This document shows, piece after piece, positions 38,100 to 50,641 of a stretch of 64,000 nt of DNA; the stretch's first letter is position 1; each line of letters begins with the position of its first letter. This DNA is from Aptenodytes patagonicus (taxonomy: Eukaryota > Chordata > Aves > Sphenisciformes > Spheniscidae), in contig NC_134982.1 of assembly GCF_965638725.1 (NCBI RefSeq), positions 63,425,816-63,489,815 of the forward strand, given 5' to 3'. The translations under genes and the position numbers were made by a program. The notes beneath the pieces were generated by a model. That model ran no database searches, was not told where the DNA came from, and was given only the letters and a program-made list of their open reading frames with translations.

Positions 38100-38689
38100 A
38101 TGAGAGTCAGAAATTTCAGGAAAAGAAGAAATGAGTGCAGAGAAACAAGGATGATGGGGAACAAAGGCAAACATTAAGAAAATCAAGGGAATAGGTAACA
38201 GCAGGTTCCCTGGGAACATATTCTATGAGGAAAAGGAGTACAGGAGAGCTGGATGTTGTTAAGAAGAAGTGTATGTACAACTGTAAGTACAATTTTACAA
38301 ATTCAGTTTCTTAATTTAATCACAAATTTAAGAACGATTAAAAAACATTATTTATAACCATAATTAAATTCAAATTGTAAAAGCATACTATCCTGGTGTG
38401 GTCAGGAGGAATATGGTTACAACAAAAGCTTCCTGAACTGACAATCAGAAGCTTCATGCAAATAAATGGTGACAACAAAGATACAGTGACAAAGAAACAG
38501 CATAAGCATTTTGAAATAAAATCAGAAAGACACATGCATGAGAGAAAACTAGAAAGAAACAGTAACAAAAAAGGTTGCACAAATAAACCATAGGTAAGAC
38601 AACAGGATTTTTAAGAGATGAAAGGAGCTCTTTTCTCAATAAGAATGGAGAAAGAACCACTTAAGTTATGTTTAGACACATTACATGTA
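38100..38689 (+). mobile_element. Probable upstream part of the decayed CR1-like LINE
   Basis: The plus strand is A-rich and T-poor throughout. Around 38147-38265 it carries words (CAAGGGAATAGG, TTCCCTGGGAACATATTCTA, AGGAGAGCTGGATG) that I recall from the region between endonuclease and RT in CR1/L3-like elements of birds and reptiles. There is no continuous frame. The open frames on the minus strand (37884-38219, 38338-38580, 38454-38660) are antisense to it and not genes. Confidence 0.35.
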
Positions 38690-39130
38690 AAGTCTGCTAA
38701 CTGCTAGCAAAAACCTTCCAAGATCTTGTGGAGAACAGGAGAGCAGCAAGAGGACTGTAAAGAAGAGCAAACCTACCTGGTCTTTCTAGGAAAAGGATAT
38801 AAGCATATATAAATGACAATATTCACAGTGATCAAATGACTAAATAAACAACATATACAAAATCTTGGAGGATAAGATGATAAAAACAGCATAGATTTCC
38901 TAAGGATAAATCATGTCAAATACCCAATTCTTTGATGGAATAACTGGACCGATCGCTCAGAGAAAAGGATATGCTACAGCTTAATATTAGTACAACTTCT
39001 GGCACTACACCAATGATACATTGCTTTCAAGAAAAGAGCAATGTGGTCTAGCTTAAATCGACACAGGAGCTTGGTTCGGAAACTGCGGTCAGGATTCTGC
39101 AGTAATCTGTACCAGTCTGGTTCCAGTCAT
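38690..39130 (+). mobile_element. Decayed CR1-like (L3-type) LINE fragment, RT region
   Basis: Plus-strand translation in shifting frames gives the order of CR1-type RT motifs. LAKTFQ at about 38704 matches the block before the RT. RRANLPGLSRK follows at about 38763. QHRFPKDKSCQ is at 38887-38919, matching the QHGF..K.KSC block, and FFDGITG at 38928-38948 is in a different frame. A stretch near 39040-39110 then resembles the downstream WxxNWL..C.Q part. Frameshifts and stops, and the loss of the YLDF..AFD catalytic motif, show it is old and dead. It is in the opposite orientation to both EFNA5 and the younger CR1 at 34.2-35.8 kb. The family name is an inference; only the RT-like motif order is seen. 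Confidence 0.6.
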
Positions 39131-41213
39131 GTCTTCATTTTTTTATTTCAACAGCTCTGATGTATATTTGCCAAGTTGTTACTGGTATTTTAGTCAATAC
39201 TTAGCACATTAATAAAAATAAAACACCCGTAATGAAGTTAAAGTAATGAAAATGATACCCTCATTTGGAATTATATAATTATATAACACTATACATTTTA
39301 GGATTTTTTTTCCTCCCCTTCCTTGCTTTTGTGTTCATCTCCCCTTGCACAGCACCCTACTTTGACCTGCATACCCAGACTTATGTTCCCTTCCAAAGGG
39401 GAAGTGTCACACCACTAAGTATTTAGTTTCTGCTTTCTCTGTATTTCATTTTCTTCTGTTTCACTAGTAATACTATTTTGTCTGTTTTCAGGCTAACATA
39501 CAATAACCTGAGGTGAGCACCTCCTAAGAACTAAGTAAAAATTGAGACTTCAGGTCATGATCTATTATTTACTTTCCCCAGCCCCCCATTGTGTACTCCC
39601 TAACTAAATAAAAGTTAATTTCTCTGTAAATATTTAACAACCTTTTCTGCTTTCAAAAGTAAACTCAATCAGTACTTGTTGATTGCATGTCTGCAATGTT
39701 GAATTCACTTCTGCAATGTAAATTTGATATCAGAAAGACAGGGTTTTTTTTCCTTGTGTTTTCCTAGAACGAACATGCAAAGAAGGGAAATCCAAGTTCA
39801 TCTGCGCAATATATGAAGGCAATGGCATAACAAAAAAAACCCCTGGCATTTTCAAAACCAACAGTTCAGAAAAAGAGACAGTGATTATTCTCAAATTATT
39901 GCATTTTCTGAAAATAATGGAAGCAAAAGAGGCAAGTCACATCCTTAAAAGGTAAACAGCGAAGATTTTTGAAAAAGCACCAGACAGTAATTAAGCTAAA
40001 TACCTAACCAATCACCTGATACTTCTGTCTTCCCAGAGGTCTAGACTACATGACATATTTTGTAGCCCTTAAATAGAATATACCAGACTGATGCTACATA
40101 GGCAGCCTTCCCCCCCTCCTGCAGAGGGCAAAGGTTTCAGATCTGCTGAGGAAAGGTAACCTTCCCTGACGAAGCAGTAGTTTCTTTAACACGCAGATAC
40201 AGAAAGGTAACAAAGGCAGTCTCCGTAGCCTGGACTAGAGCCGGCTTAAAATTTTGGTGAGAAAACAAGGAACAAAGTTTCACCATCTTGTTTCTTCAGC
40301 ACAAACTAAGAGAAAAACATTCCAGGATGGACAACTCTCCCGTGAGAAGGTTTGCATTTAATTGCTAACTTAGTGTACAGTGCTTCCCTGCAACTGCTGC
40401 AATGCCAACCTTGTTACTGTCCTCAGCAGAGTGAAGGATGAAGGCAAAAAATACTTAAACTACAGAAAAGGAGGAAAAATGCTTTTGTGTCTCTGAAACA
40501 TGCCTAAAAATTTAATTTCCATGAATACCAGGCCAATAAGCTACCAGTAAAGGAACATCTCTTTGCTGCTAATTTTTTGCTATTTTACCTTTCATTAAAA
40601 GAAAGTAATTCCTTCTAAATGCAGTTGAATATCATAAAACTCTTCGTATTTTAAAGCACTTTGGAACAATTATTTTGAAGGGAGCCCTTGACAGTTAAAT
40701 GACTCAGTTAAATGAATGTTATAGAAGATACACAACGATTTTTAGTGAAATATTGAATTTAACCACAAATGAGGAAAACCAGGCATAAGCAACCTGGATG
40801 TGTTTCAGTAATAATGTCTTGCTTGAGAGTTCAATGAATTTTGTATGTTCTAACAATGAAGCTATTAGCTAGACAGATCAAGCTGAGATTTCTCATATTT
40901 TTTTCCTTCACTTTCATGTTTGGTTTTCACCTTTATTAAACATTTATCTTTCTTTTTTAAAATTTAGAAAACCAATGTTTTGTTGTTGGGGTTTTTTTAT
41001 GCTTCCAGCTACTGACACCATCCCTGTGCTACATTTTATTGCAACCATGTAATGGTACAGACTGCATTCCTTAGCTTAAGTATTCCTGCTTGTTTTACTA
41101 ATGATGCTCAGGAACTGAAAAAAAAAAAAAATCCCAAAACCCCAAAACAAATAAACAAAAAAACCACCAGAAAATCCAGTGTTCCCGGGGAGCCTGATAT
41201 CGGAGTTTTGAAT

Positions 41214-41275
41214 CCACAAAACTCCTGTTGAAGTTAATGGGAAGCTTTTGTGAGTGACATGAGCAGGACTGGGCC
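41214..41275 (-). repeat. Old dispersed palindromic-type repeat, copy B
   Basis: Read on the minus strand it gives GGCCCAGTCCTGC, a spacer, then CACAAAAGCTTCCCATTAAC and a mirrored half ending GGAGTTTTGTGG. It aligns word for word with 5490-5560 on the plus strand. The central CCTGTTGAAGTTAATGGG is a degenerate palindrome. Confidence 0.55.
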
Positions 41276-41394
41276 TACACAGTAAAGATTTATTTATCCT
41301 AGAACATTATCCACTTAACTCTGATATCTTTACATGATTTCTCATGGCCTTATTAAAAAACAGTTTTAAGTAACATTACAGTTTGCTTTTTAGA

Positions 41395-41451
<57 letters not shown>
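41395..41451. repeat. (ATT)19 microsatellite
   Basis: Fifty-seven bases of uninterrupted ATT units on the plus strand, which is (AAT)19 in the EFNA5 transcript. A short interrupted relative (TTATTATTACTATTATTATTA) occurs at 43846-43866 on the other side of exon 2. Such perfect tracts usually vary in length between individuals. Confidence 0.98.
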
Positions 41452-42656
41452 GTGCTTCAGCACAAGAACAAGGCACTGTTCTTCTGATGCTGAACCACCA
41501 CTCATTAGAGGTTTTTATTTGCTGGAAGAAAAAGAAATGAATGGAAAACTATCCACTAGGAATGTATTTCCCTGTAGATTTAGAAAGGGAAAAGAAAAAT
41601 CTCAACGCTGAAGAAATGAGGCTGAAAAACAGGGATCATACATACTCAGTTTCTCTGGTGAAATGAGGTGGAATGACTGTTTCACAGTAAAAAGGCCAGC
41701 TACATATATGAAGGCAATATTTATTGGGATCTACAGTCCATCTAAAGCTTTCAACTCCCTAGTCTAACACTAAAAACAGAAAAAAAAATATTGCTGGAGC
41801 AGTCAAAACTTGTTAGGAGTGGAAGACTCGGGTACAAAACAAATTGATGAAATAAGATCTTTGTTGGAGGATTAAACAAACAAGACAGCTGAAGCAGTAT
41901 CAACTGCACAGTGAGGTCAGGGAACCAGTTTGCTTAACCCACTGGTTTTTAACCTCCTGATGTTTTCACTTCCTTAGCCGCAGATGTTATTCTGCATCTC
42001 CTCTGGGTGCCCAGAGCAGCCCCGATGCAGGCCTCCATGGAGGAGAGCGCAGGGCTCTGGGAGGGTGCTCCCCATTGCTTCAGGGAGCAGGCATGAAGGT
42101 GTGTGAGCCCATTCACAGTCCCCTGCTTGCTGCCTGCTCCCACAGCATCCCACATCGCCCACACTGACAGAAACAGCTTGTCCAAGAAAAAGGGGGAGAA
42201 AAAAAAGGAAGGAAGAAAAAAGGAGCCACTTGGCTTGATGCTAGGAGTATCTACCCTAAGAAATTAAAACTTTAAATACCGCTGGACTACTGACATCAGC
42301 AGCCATACCACTTAGAAACTACACAGACTTCACTTTCCTTGGGTGATAAATATTAGAGATAAGAGTATTTCATCTGAGCAAATAAGAAAATCCAGGAACT
42401 TCACATGCAAAGGATTAATTATTTTTCCTCATATTTGGGGACAGCTTCCATACTACCTTTCTTGACCCCTCCTCCTCCTCCTCCACCTCAGAGTGCTAGA
42501 ATAAACGTAATAGTGCGTTTTGCTTTAAAAGTCAGCCACGGCTCAGTGAACAGGCTGACATGCTATTTCATGTGAGAAAAGAAGCTGTGATTTAATCTCA
42601 TTTTCACTAGCTAGATTCCTAGCTAATGTATCTGGGGATAGTTAAGCCTGCATTCA

Positions 42657-43103
<447 letters not shown>

Positions 43104-44788
43104 TTAACTCAGGATGACCTTGTTGCAGGGTAACGTTCTCATAAAAGGGTCATCACTAATGGCACTTCATTTCACTCCAGCCATGCACATTCATTCTCAA
43201 AAATAACCCTTACAATTCACCAGAGCTATCAGAGACTGCTTATGCAGGACTATGATCATATGACCTTCTGGATAAAGGTTTTGCTCTCTTCTCTTACAAA
43301 ATGAGTCTGTTGCTAACACACACCAAGTTATAGGCTCTTTCCCTATGATTTATTGAATAAACAAACAAACAAAGTGCCTGCTTTATTTGGTTGTGGTTTG
43401 GTTTTTTTTAATCGGAGAAAGAAGCAAGAAGCAAAGAAGCCAAAACTGTATCAGCCTCCTCAAATCAGTGTCTATATAAACATCTACATGTGCATGCAAA
43501 TAAATAACCCAAACACATCGTCCTCTCTGAATCAGGCAGTAATCACCCATATGCTGAAAGCTGATTTGACTGCAAGTACTTATAGTTACTACAAGAGCAC
43601 AAACAGGTCTACTCTTTTTTCATGATTAGCAGCAGTTTGTCAAGATGCAAAGTAAAGCCTGTATTGCTTTTTAAAGATATTTGAAGAGCAGTGCATCTCC
43701 TTTGCCAAAAGTACACAGTGGAGATGTTGCTCTGTTCAGATAAAAGGATTCTGGGATACGAATTATCAGCACTCAGCCTAATATGACAGTTCTGAATGAG
43801 CAGCAGCTGAGAAATGCAGCGCAAGGCACCAGCCCAGATACACTTTATTATTACTATTATTATTACTGAGGACTCTTTAGAGATCTGGGATTCTTGTTTT
43901 GTTGGGCGTGGGGAGGGTGTTCTTTTTTCTCCCCTCCACGTTTCACTTACATTACTTCTCTAAAGCCTTCCATAGTATCTGGAAGAAACTATGGGAACAA
44001 ATTTACTGCCTCCATGGGAGCTTATACCATGATGTATTTAATGATTCCATAAACCAGGTCTGTACGTCTATCAAACTCCCTGGGGCAGCCAAAGAAACCA
44101 AGCACTGACCTACTCCACTTCAGGCTGACTGGGCTACTTGTAGCTTCTCTCTTTCACGGCTGCAGTTGTCAAGTGTACCACAGAGCAATAAAAAGGCCAT
44201 GACAGATTTAACTGTAATACTTCTTTTTAGCTGAGGGGCATATTTTAAACACCTGATAGGCTTGAAATCTGCCATCTGGATCCTTCTATCTAATTTCAGA
44301 GAAAAAGCAATGATCTGTTGGCCCTCCACGGATAAATTCAGAGCAAACTGCACCTTTTCATATCCCTACAATAATTTAACTTCAATAAAATAGCTTTTTA
44401 AAGGGGAAAAACTGAACACGCATCAAAGCATGATATATCTATATAATTTCAGCCAATGCACAGCCTCATGGTTCCATTCTGTAACATGGGAAAGCCTCTC
44501 TGAACCACAGTTCTTCCAGGAGAATTTACATTTATCTAAATCATTAGTTAAAAATATATTTTTGTACTCCAGTGCTTTCAAAACCTGTCACCTGAACAGA
44601 CACTGTCTTAACACATTTGCAAAAATCTATTGTTTTCAAATTGGTGTCTTTTCTCTGTATCAGTTAACAGTATGCCATTTCTTACAGGTAATGAAAAAGA
44701 GTCTCTTATAAGTTACAAATAGACACATTCTGGCAATGATATTTTTTTTTTAAATTACAGTTTTAGTAAGTAAAAATAAATATGTATT

Positions 44789-44822
44789 TATATATATATG
44801 TGTGTGTGTTTGTGTGTGCATG
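44789..44822. repeat. (TA)n(TG)n dinucleotide tract, interrupted
   Basis: TATATATATA is followed by TGTGTGTGTG, a TT interruption, and more TG. It is short and imperfect. Confidence 0.9.
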
Positions 44823-47800
44823 CTTTTTTTTAACCATGCAGGTGACAGCCAATGCAGTTTTCTCAAGGGATTCTCAAGACTACCTCTGGTATCAGCCTGT
44901 GCCTTCCCCAATAATGCCCAATTACGGTTTTGTGACAGAAACTGTATGCTTTGAGAACTACACTTATGTAACTGTAGACATTCAGGATCAGAGTGGCCTC
45001 CTTAACAATAGACTTTTACAACACAAATAACCTTATGTGAACTGCTTCTCCACATTCTCTTTAAGTCAATGGAGAGAAACAGGAACTTCTCGGGTCCAAC
45101 TTATGTGGCCTGTTTAGGCCCAAGGTACACTGGGATCAGGCAGACCACACTCCAGAAGCAGCTATTCCTCTCCTTTAACCAAAAGGAGAGTCTAGACAGA
45201 CATTTCCCAGAGTTTGTACTGTACATAGCTGAATTTGAAAGGAAGAATCCAACCGCACAGTCTATGATAATGGAGATGATAAATACAAAGAGACAGACAA
45301 CTAAATTTGTGATCACACCTTAAATCCGTGTTAGCAATGAAATCAAACTCGTAATCTGCACCAGTGAGCTGTTCTACCCAATACTGCATACCAAGAGCTC
45401 ATCTGACTCCCTTTTGGCAAAGTCTCCTACTGTATTCTTGTTAAACAAACAAAACCCCAACACAACCACCCTCTTTGATCATTGGTATTTTAGTAGATTC
45501 ATTCTTATTTCTGCTTCCCTAAGTGCTGAAGCAGTTGAGTGTCTTCATTCGCCCCAGCACACCCTTGCCAGTCAAACGTGTAAAGTAAGAAGCAAGCCCT
45601 GACTGCAAAGCAGGTCTGAGGGTGAAGCACACAACCAAGCCCTTTTTATCCCAGTGTCCTTCCCTCCCTGCTCCCCTGCTCTCTCAGTATTTTCATTCCA
45701 CAGTCATTCGCCGTAGCCAGAAAGTGTTTACATTTACGTGTCTAAAAAAGGAAGAAGATGGTGCATATTTTAAGTGATCTAAACTGGCCTTTAGCCGATA
45801 TTGCTGGCATAGCAGTGAACCTGCTCCAGGGAAAACATGTACCAAGGTATTTTAACAAGTAGCTCTGAGTGAAGTCTCTTCACTCCATATAGTAACAGCA
45901 ATACTGAAAGAGGTTATTAGCCAACTAAGAAGCAGAAAGCAGGTATTTCTTTCCCCTCTTGTAATATCTTAAAGAAGTCAGTAATCAAAACCTCAGCATG
46001 TGTACTGAGGAGATGTAGAACTAATTTCATTTTTCTGAAAGAGGCTGCAACATCTCCAGTGTGCCTCTTGGAGTGAGCTGAGACCATTCTCTCTTCTCCA
46101 GCTACAAGGCAGTGTGTTGTATTTACCTTCTTGAAGAGGAAACACAAAGGCCTCTAACCTGAACAGAAAGGCGAGGCATTGCCATGAGTAACTCTCAAAA
46201 AAATTCATCAGCTCAGACTCCTCAAAGCTACTAAAGGAAACACTTCAGAAACACATTTCCAAGAATTTTAAACTCCATCTGAGAGGAAAACACTTAACAT
46301 TTACAGGCTGAAAACCTCTTATTGGTAGTGTAATGTCAGGTATTAGAGTGAAACAAAAGTTCCACTTCAAATGAAAGCATTTGTCAAAGTTTAGCCACCT
46401 ACATATTGTGAGGAGCACAACATGTAAAGGGAAGGTGGAATCCATTAACAGATATATTTGTAGAGATGACAGGAATAGCAGATCTCCTGTTGACTGTATT
46501 TAAGGTTTAGTAAGTTTGTCCCTTTTTCCAGTCCCGTTCAGAATAGAAAGCTTGCTTTCCTACACTCTCTGGTAATGCTACTAATGTACTTTTCCTTTTC
46601 TCAGTTAGGTCTTCATCCTGTTCTGATGGATCCTCATCTGGGCTCCCATATGCCCTTCTGGAACCCCACAGTAATCAGGATCTTTATATAAATCCCACTA
46701 CGAGGAAGAAACCAGTCCTATCTAGATTTTGCATAACAGAACATTGTGTTGTGGTAGAAATCACCTTCTGGCATTGGTAGAAATGGCTTCTCCAAAACTC
46801 TGAGAGGATCTACAAACCTTCTTGCAAATAATCTCATTTGTCTCCGTGTTCTCTGGCTTACACACAGCAAACCACAGCTATTCTTCAAACATAATTAACC
46901 TTTGTTTTGTGTCAGGTGGCATTCAGTGTCTTGGAAACCTGCATACTACAAAGCTAGCTATTAGGCGGTAAGGCTATAAAAGCCATTTTGAAGACAGAGA
47001 TAGATAGTTAAGTAGCTTCTAAACCTAAACATTTCCATAACCAACAAACATCAGCTTGCCACACAAAACTTGCATACTGCTTCCAGCAAAAACAGTCATA
47101 TGAATGCTTCTGTGCTCAAGTGCCACTGATGAAATGTCCACGTATTCAGGATGTAGAGAAAGAACTTCATGGTAATTTTAGCCACAGAAACACAAGACTA
47201 GCAAAACATTTTCAAAGTAATTAATGCCTTCTGTATTCTGTTTATCCATTAACACAAATGAAAGTACACAGTCTGTGTGAATGCTTCTCTTCATAACTTT
47301 AAGTTCTGAAGCATATGTGGCTTGTCTTGAATTTAATAACTTTGCTGGTCACTGAAACAAGTGATGATTTATTTAAACAGATACTTAGAAAGCAACAACA
47401 GTTTTGTTTTTTGTTTCTTTCTTACTTTCTTTCTTCAAATAAACACTATAAAAATCCAGTTTAAGAACAGCACAAATAACACTAATTGCCCATTATCATT
47501 TAGATAGATAAAAAATTGCAGTAGCTTCTGCTTGTTGCTTCCCATACAAATCTTATTAGTTATATTCTATCACCCTTCCTGTAAAATCGACACACCAGCT
47601 GCTCTACTTCAAGATAAGTGTACTGGAAAATTTTCCTTTTAGTATGTCAACCTTTCTTTATTTGGAATCTGTTCTGTCAAATGCATGCGGCAGGGCTTCA
47701 TTGTGAACCAGAAAAGAATTCAAATAACTGCTCTAACAATGAATTATGAAATTCTGGTCTTCAGCCTGGCATCAGAAGGGATCAGATGCAAATGGCCCCA

Positions 47801-48840
47801 ATTCTGCTGCCTGGAGGCTGCACAGCCTATAACACCAATGCGCAGAGGACACTGCCACTGCTGAATGCCTTATACCAGTTACCTTGCTCTCAAATGATAA
47901 TCTGAATTGCAAAGCAACATCAACAAAATTCACTGAATTGATTTATTCTTGGGGTAAATACAAACCATAATTACCTACAGTTCTTCAAAAACAGCACGGC
48001 AAAAAGTTACTTGTTGTTTCCTAAGGAAAAAAGGCTTCTGTGAGCAGCACATGTGCATACCCCCTGTAACTGCTGGTCACTCAGCTCCTCCTTTTTACTT
48101 TCACAGCCACTAAGCCAGTTTTAACTAAATTTAATGAAGACAGAGAGTTCTCAGAGAGAAGTCCATTCCTACAAGTATCATGAAAAAAGCAGCCAGGTAA
48201 GAAGATCCCATAAGTATCCCAACAAAGGCTGAACCACCAGTAGATTAAATGCTATTAGACAATAGAAACATCTCTTACAAATGCTCTAGACACAGGAAAA
48301 GCTTCAACTGGAAAAATACAGAAATGGTTTGAAAATTAAGTTTATTTCTGTTAGCTAGTTATGAAACTATTTGCTTAAATTATGAATAGCAGAGAGATGA
48401 GTATAAAGTAGGTATTTGTGTATGCAATAATACACAAAACCCAAACATTTTCTGGAAAACGTTAACATCCTTGAAAAGGACAACATTTTAATTGCTCTTA
48501 GGATGTGATGATGTCAGTTATTTACTATTCCACACTACTGAGCTTGCTCACAGCTTTTGCCTCTGTTTAGGTGGCAAGTGTATGCATTAGACCATCCCAA
48601 GCTCTACTCACATGCTGTGACTGGAACACAGCAGGGTGACTTGTGCCTCGTTATTCTTTTAGACAGTCCAAGCCCCCTCATTTCAACTAACTTAAAGCTG
48701 TTATGTGTGATGGGGGAAATCTTGTGGTTGTTAATTATCTGAGGGATTGTGGGATTAAGTGTACCATTTTACTGCAGATAATTTTAAAGATGCTATTTCT
48801 GTGCTATGCAAAAATAACCTCTTTAATGCTTTTCTGCTCT

Positions 48841-48970
48841 TTTTACTGGCTTTGTCACAACATTTAATAAACTCTGTTCCCATAGCTATGCTGACATCAA
48901 CAATGATTCTGATGCACAAACAATGAAGTAATCAAAGAGCTATTTTAATTTTAGCTCCATTCAAACCAAA
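48841..48970. promoter_or_regulatory. Candidate regulatory element with SOX- and TCF-like sites
   Basis: Two ACAATG-type SOX-like words lie close together (CAACAATGATT at 48899 and AAACAATGAAG at 48918), followed at once by TAATCAAAGAG, which contains the TCF/LEF word ATCAAAG. The sequence is complex and not repetitive. The motifs are short, so the grouping could be chance. Confidence 0.2.
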
Positions 48971-49359
48971 AGAAAATTCAACATTTTCCAGATGCTAAGA
49001 GAAGTGGGTTTGCTAACGGTAGCAAGCCAGTGACATTTTAGATCTCTAGCAGGATATTACTACCCTGAGCAAGCAAAGAAAAAACCCCTGTAATATAAAG
49101 GCACTGTCTATGACCTTTTAGTCCTTAGGTTACAGTTTTACAAGTTAAGACAAGTTCAAAACACCATGAGAAAACACTATGTAGGGAGCAAAATACTGAG
49201 TGACAAAAGAGAAACAACTAATCAAGGCTGTTGTTCAAAAAAACAGTATTCAAAAATTATGCCTAGAAAAGACTGCAAGTTAAGTACACAATGCAGAAAG
49301 AAACTTATTCTCTTGTCATTAAGTCCTCTATTCAATTACCATTTATTGGAGTAATTAAA

Positions 49360-49580
49360 CACTGGGAAAGGATGCCAGGCTAATTGTTAGATTATGATAA
49401 TTACACAGCTTTGCTGTGTTACAGCTGATCAAAATAAGATGTGGTCACACGCACTCAGCTAAAGCTTCTCTGCAATCATCGGGCTTCCATGGGAAACTTA
49501 TTACTATAATAAGGCCACTTATTACCAGTTCATTATCAATCAGGCAGAGAAACTTATTATTTGTAACCTTCGTTTTACTC
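49360..49580. promoter_or_regulatory. Candidate conserved intronic element rich in TAAT cores
   Basis: The stretch includes GAGTAATTAAAC just upstream, GGCTAATTGTTAG, GATAATTACACAG, CAGCTG, TGTGGTCACACGC, and TTATTACTATAATAAGG, with little simple-sequence character. Paired homeodomain-type sites with an E-box are typical of developmental enhancers. This is judged by eye only. Confidence 0.28.
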
Positions 49581-50609
49581 TCCCACCCACTCCGCCGGAA
49601 CAAGCCTCCCAAAAGGTTGTGCCCAGGTTTCTGCCTTCGGCTGGCTCCCTTCCATCACAATTACACAGCTGAGCAGAATCAGGCTCCTGCACTTGAAAGA
49701 GTTCATCAGACTTCAAATCACTGTTTCAAAACCGGCTGCAAGAGCCTATCACGTTTCTTGAAAGAGCTGAGTGATCTCCCTATGTTTCACTTCACATGCA
49801 TCTGTTGGAGATCTAACTTCCCCTTTTGTTCCTGCTACATCCCTCTCATCTGGGAGATTTTTCACACTACTTGGATGGGTCCGAAAGCAAAAACCCCAGA
49901 CAAATGAAAATCGGAAACAACTGAGCTGCGTTGAGCTGGACTTCATGAGAAAAAGCATCAGTTTTACGTGACTTGTCTCCCTGGTGAATCTTATGCCTTT
50001 ACCCTTTTTCTTACCAGCCAATGGTACGAGAGAGATTGTGCCTTCCTATTTGGAGGGCTGGGGGTTTTTTCTTATTACGTCACAGGATTCTGATCAGTTA
50101 CCATTGTATCTGGTACTTCATACTGCCTATTTAAATGAGACTAACAAGTGATCTACTACAAGGACTAGGACATGGCAAGAAACATGAAACAAATCAGTTT
50201 GAGCTAGCATTTAGGTTTTTAAAGAAAAGAATTCATTAAGCACTCAGTAGCTCTGAGAAGTCAAAGAATGTTTGGCCAGAACAGAAGAAATTCACCAAAA
50301 AATACCAAACTCATGATAATTACTTTTATTCTGTGCTGATATAAAAACTAGACCTTTTAAAATGTCAGAAGCACCTATCCTTGCATAGGCAATTGATCTG
50401 GAAACAGTTCTTAGGTAGGACAGGCCAAGGTTTACAACACTGGTAAAGTAACTGCTCAAGCTTTACTTTCTGGAACTTCATTTTTCCCATGCTATCGAAG
50501 CTTACAGCTATCCTGCAGGTGATCACTTAAAACTTTTTAATTCTCTTAACTTCCAGATCCAAGAAACCTCCTCAGAACCAGTCTGGTAAAAGTCTTTAAC
50601 TTTCTGGGC

Positions 50610-50641
50610 AAAAAAAAAAAAATTCTCCACTTTTTTTTTTT
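50610..50641. repeat. A(13) - 8 nt - T(11) inverted homopolymer pair
   Basis: A run of 13 A, the spacer TTCTCCAC, and a run of 11 T. In RNA it could fold into an A-U stem. It is most likely a product of slippage. Confidence 0.85.

Noticed and set aside
37365..38660. Cluster of 68- to 111-codon minus-strand frames, hydrophobic and Phe/Ser-rich
   Set aside because: They are antisense to an A-rich plus strand that looks like a decayed LINE. An A-rich sense strand gives T-rich antisense codons for Phe, Leu and Ser, which explains the apparent membrane-like proteins.
41949..42185. GC-rich patch with two overlapping minus-strand frames near exon 2
   Set aside because: I considered an alternative exon of EFNA5. 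There is no ephrin similarity, and exon 2 joins exon 3 in perfect frame without it. Similar GC-rich patches occur at about 22730-22890 and 25310-25450.
44782..45323. Two plus-strand frames of 82 and 84 codons
   Set aside because: The first starts inside a TA/TG repeat, which gives the Tyr/Val/Cys-rich start. Neither resembles a known protein.
49416..49907. 163-codon open frame on the plus strand
   Set aside because: It is the longest frame outside the LINE, but it has no recognisable domain, no neighbouring exon signals and an odd composition. In 64 kb of AT-rich sequence read in six frames, one frame of this length is not far from chance.
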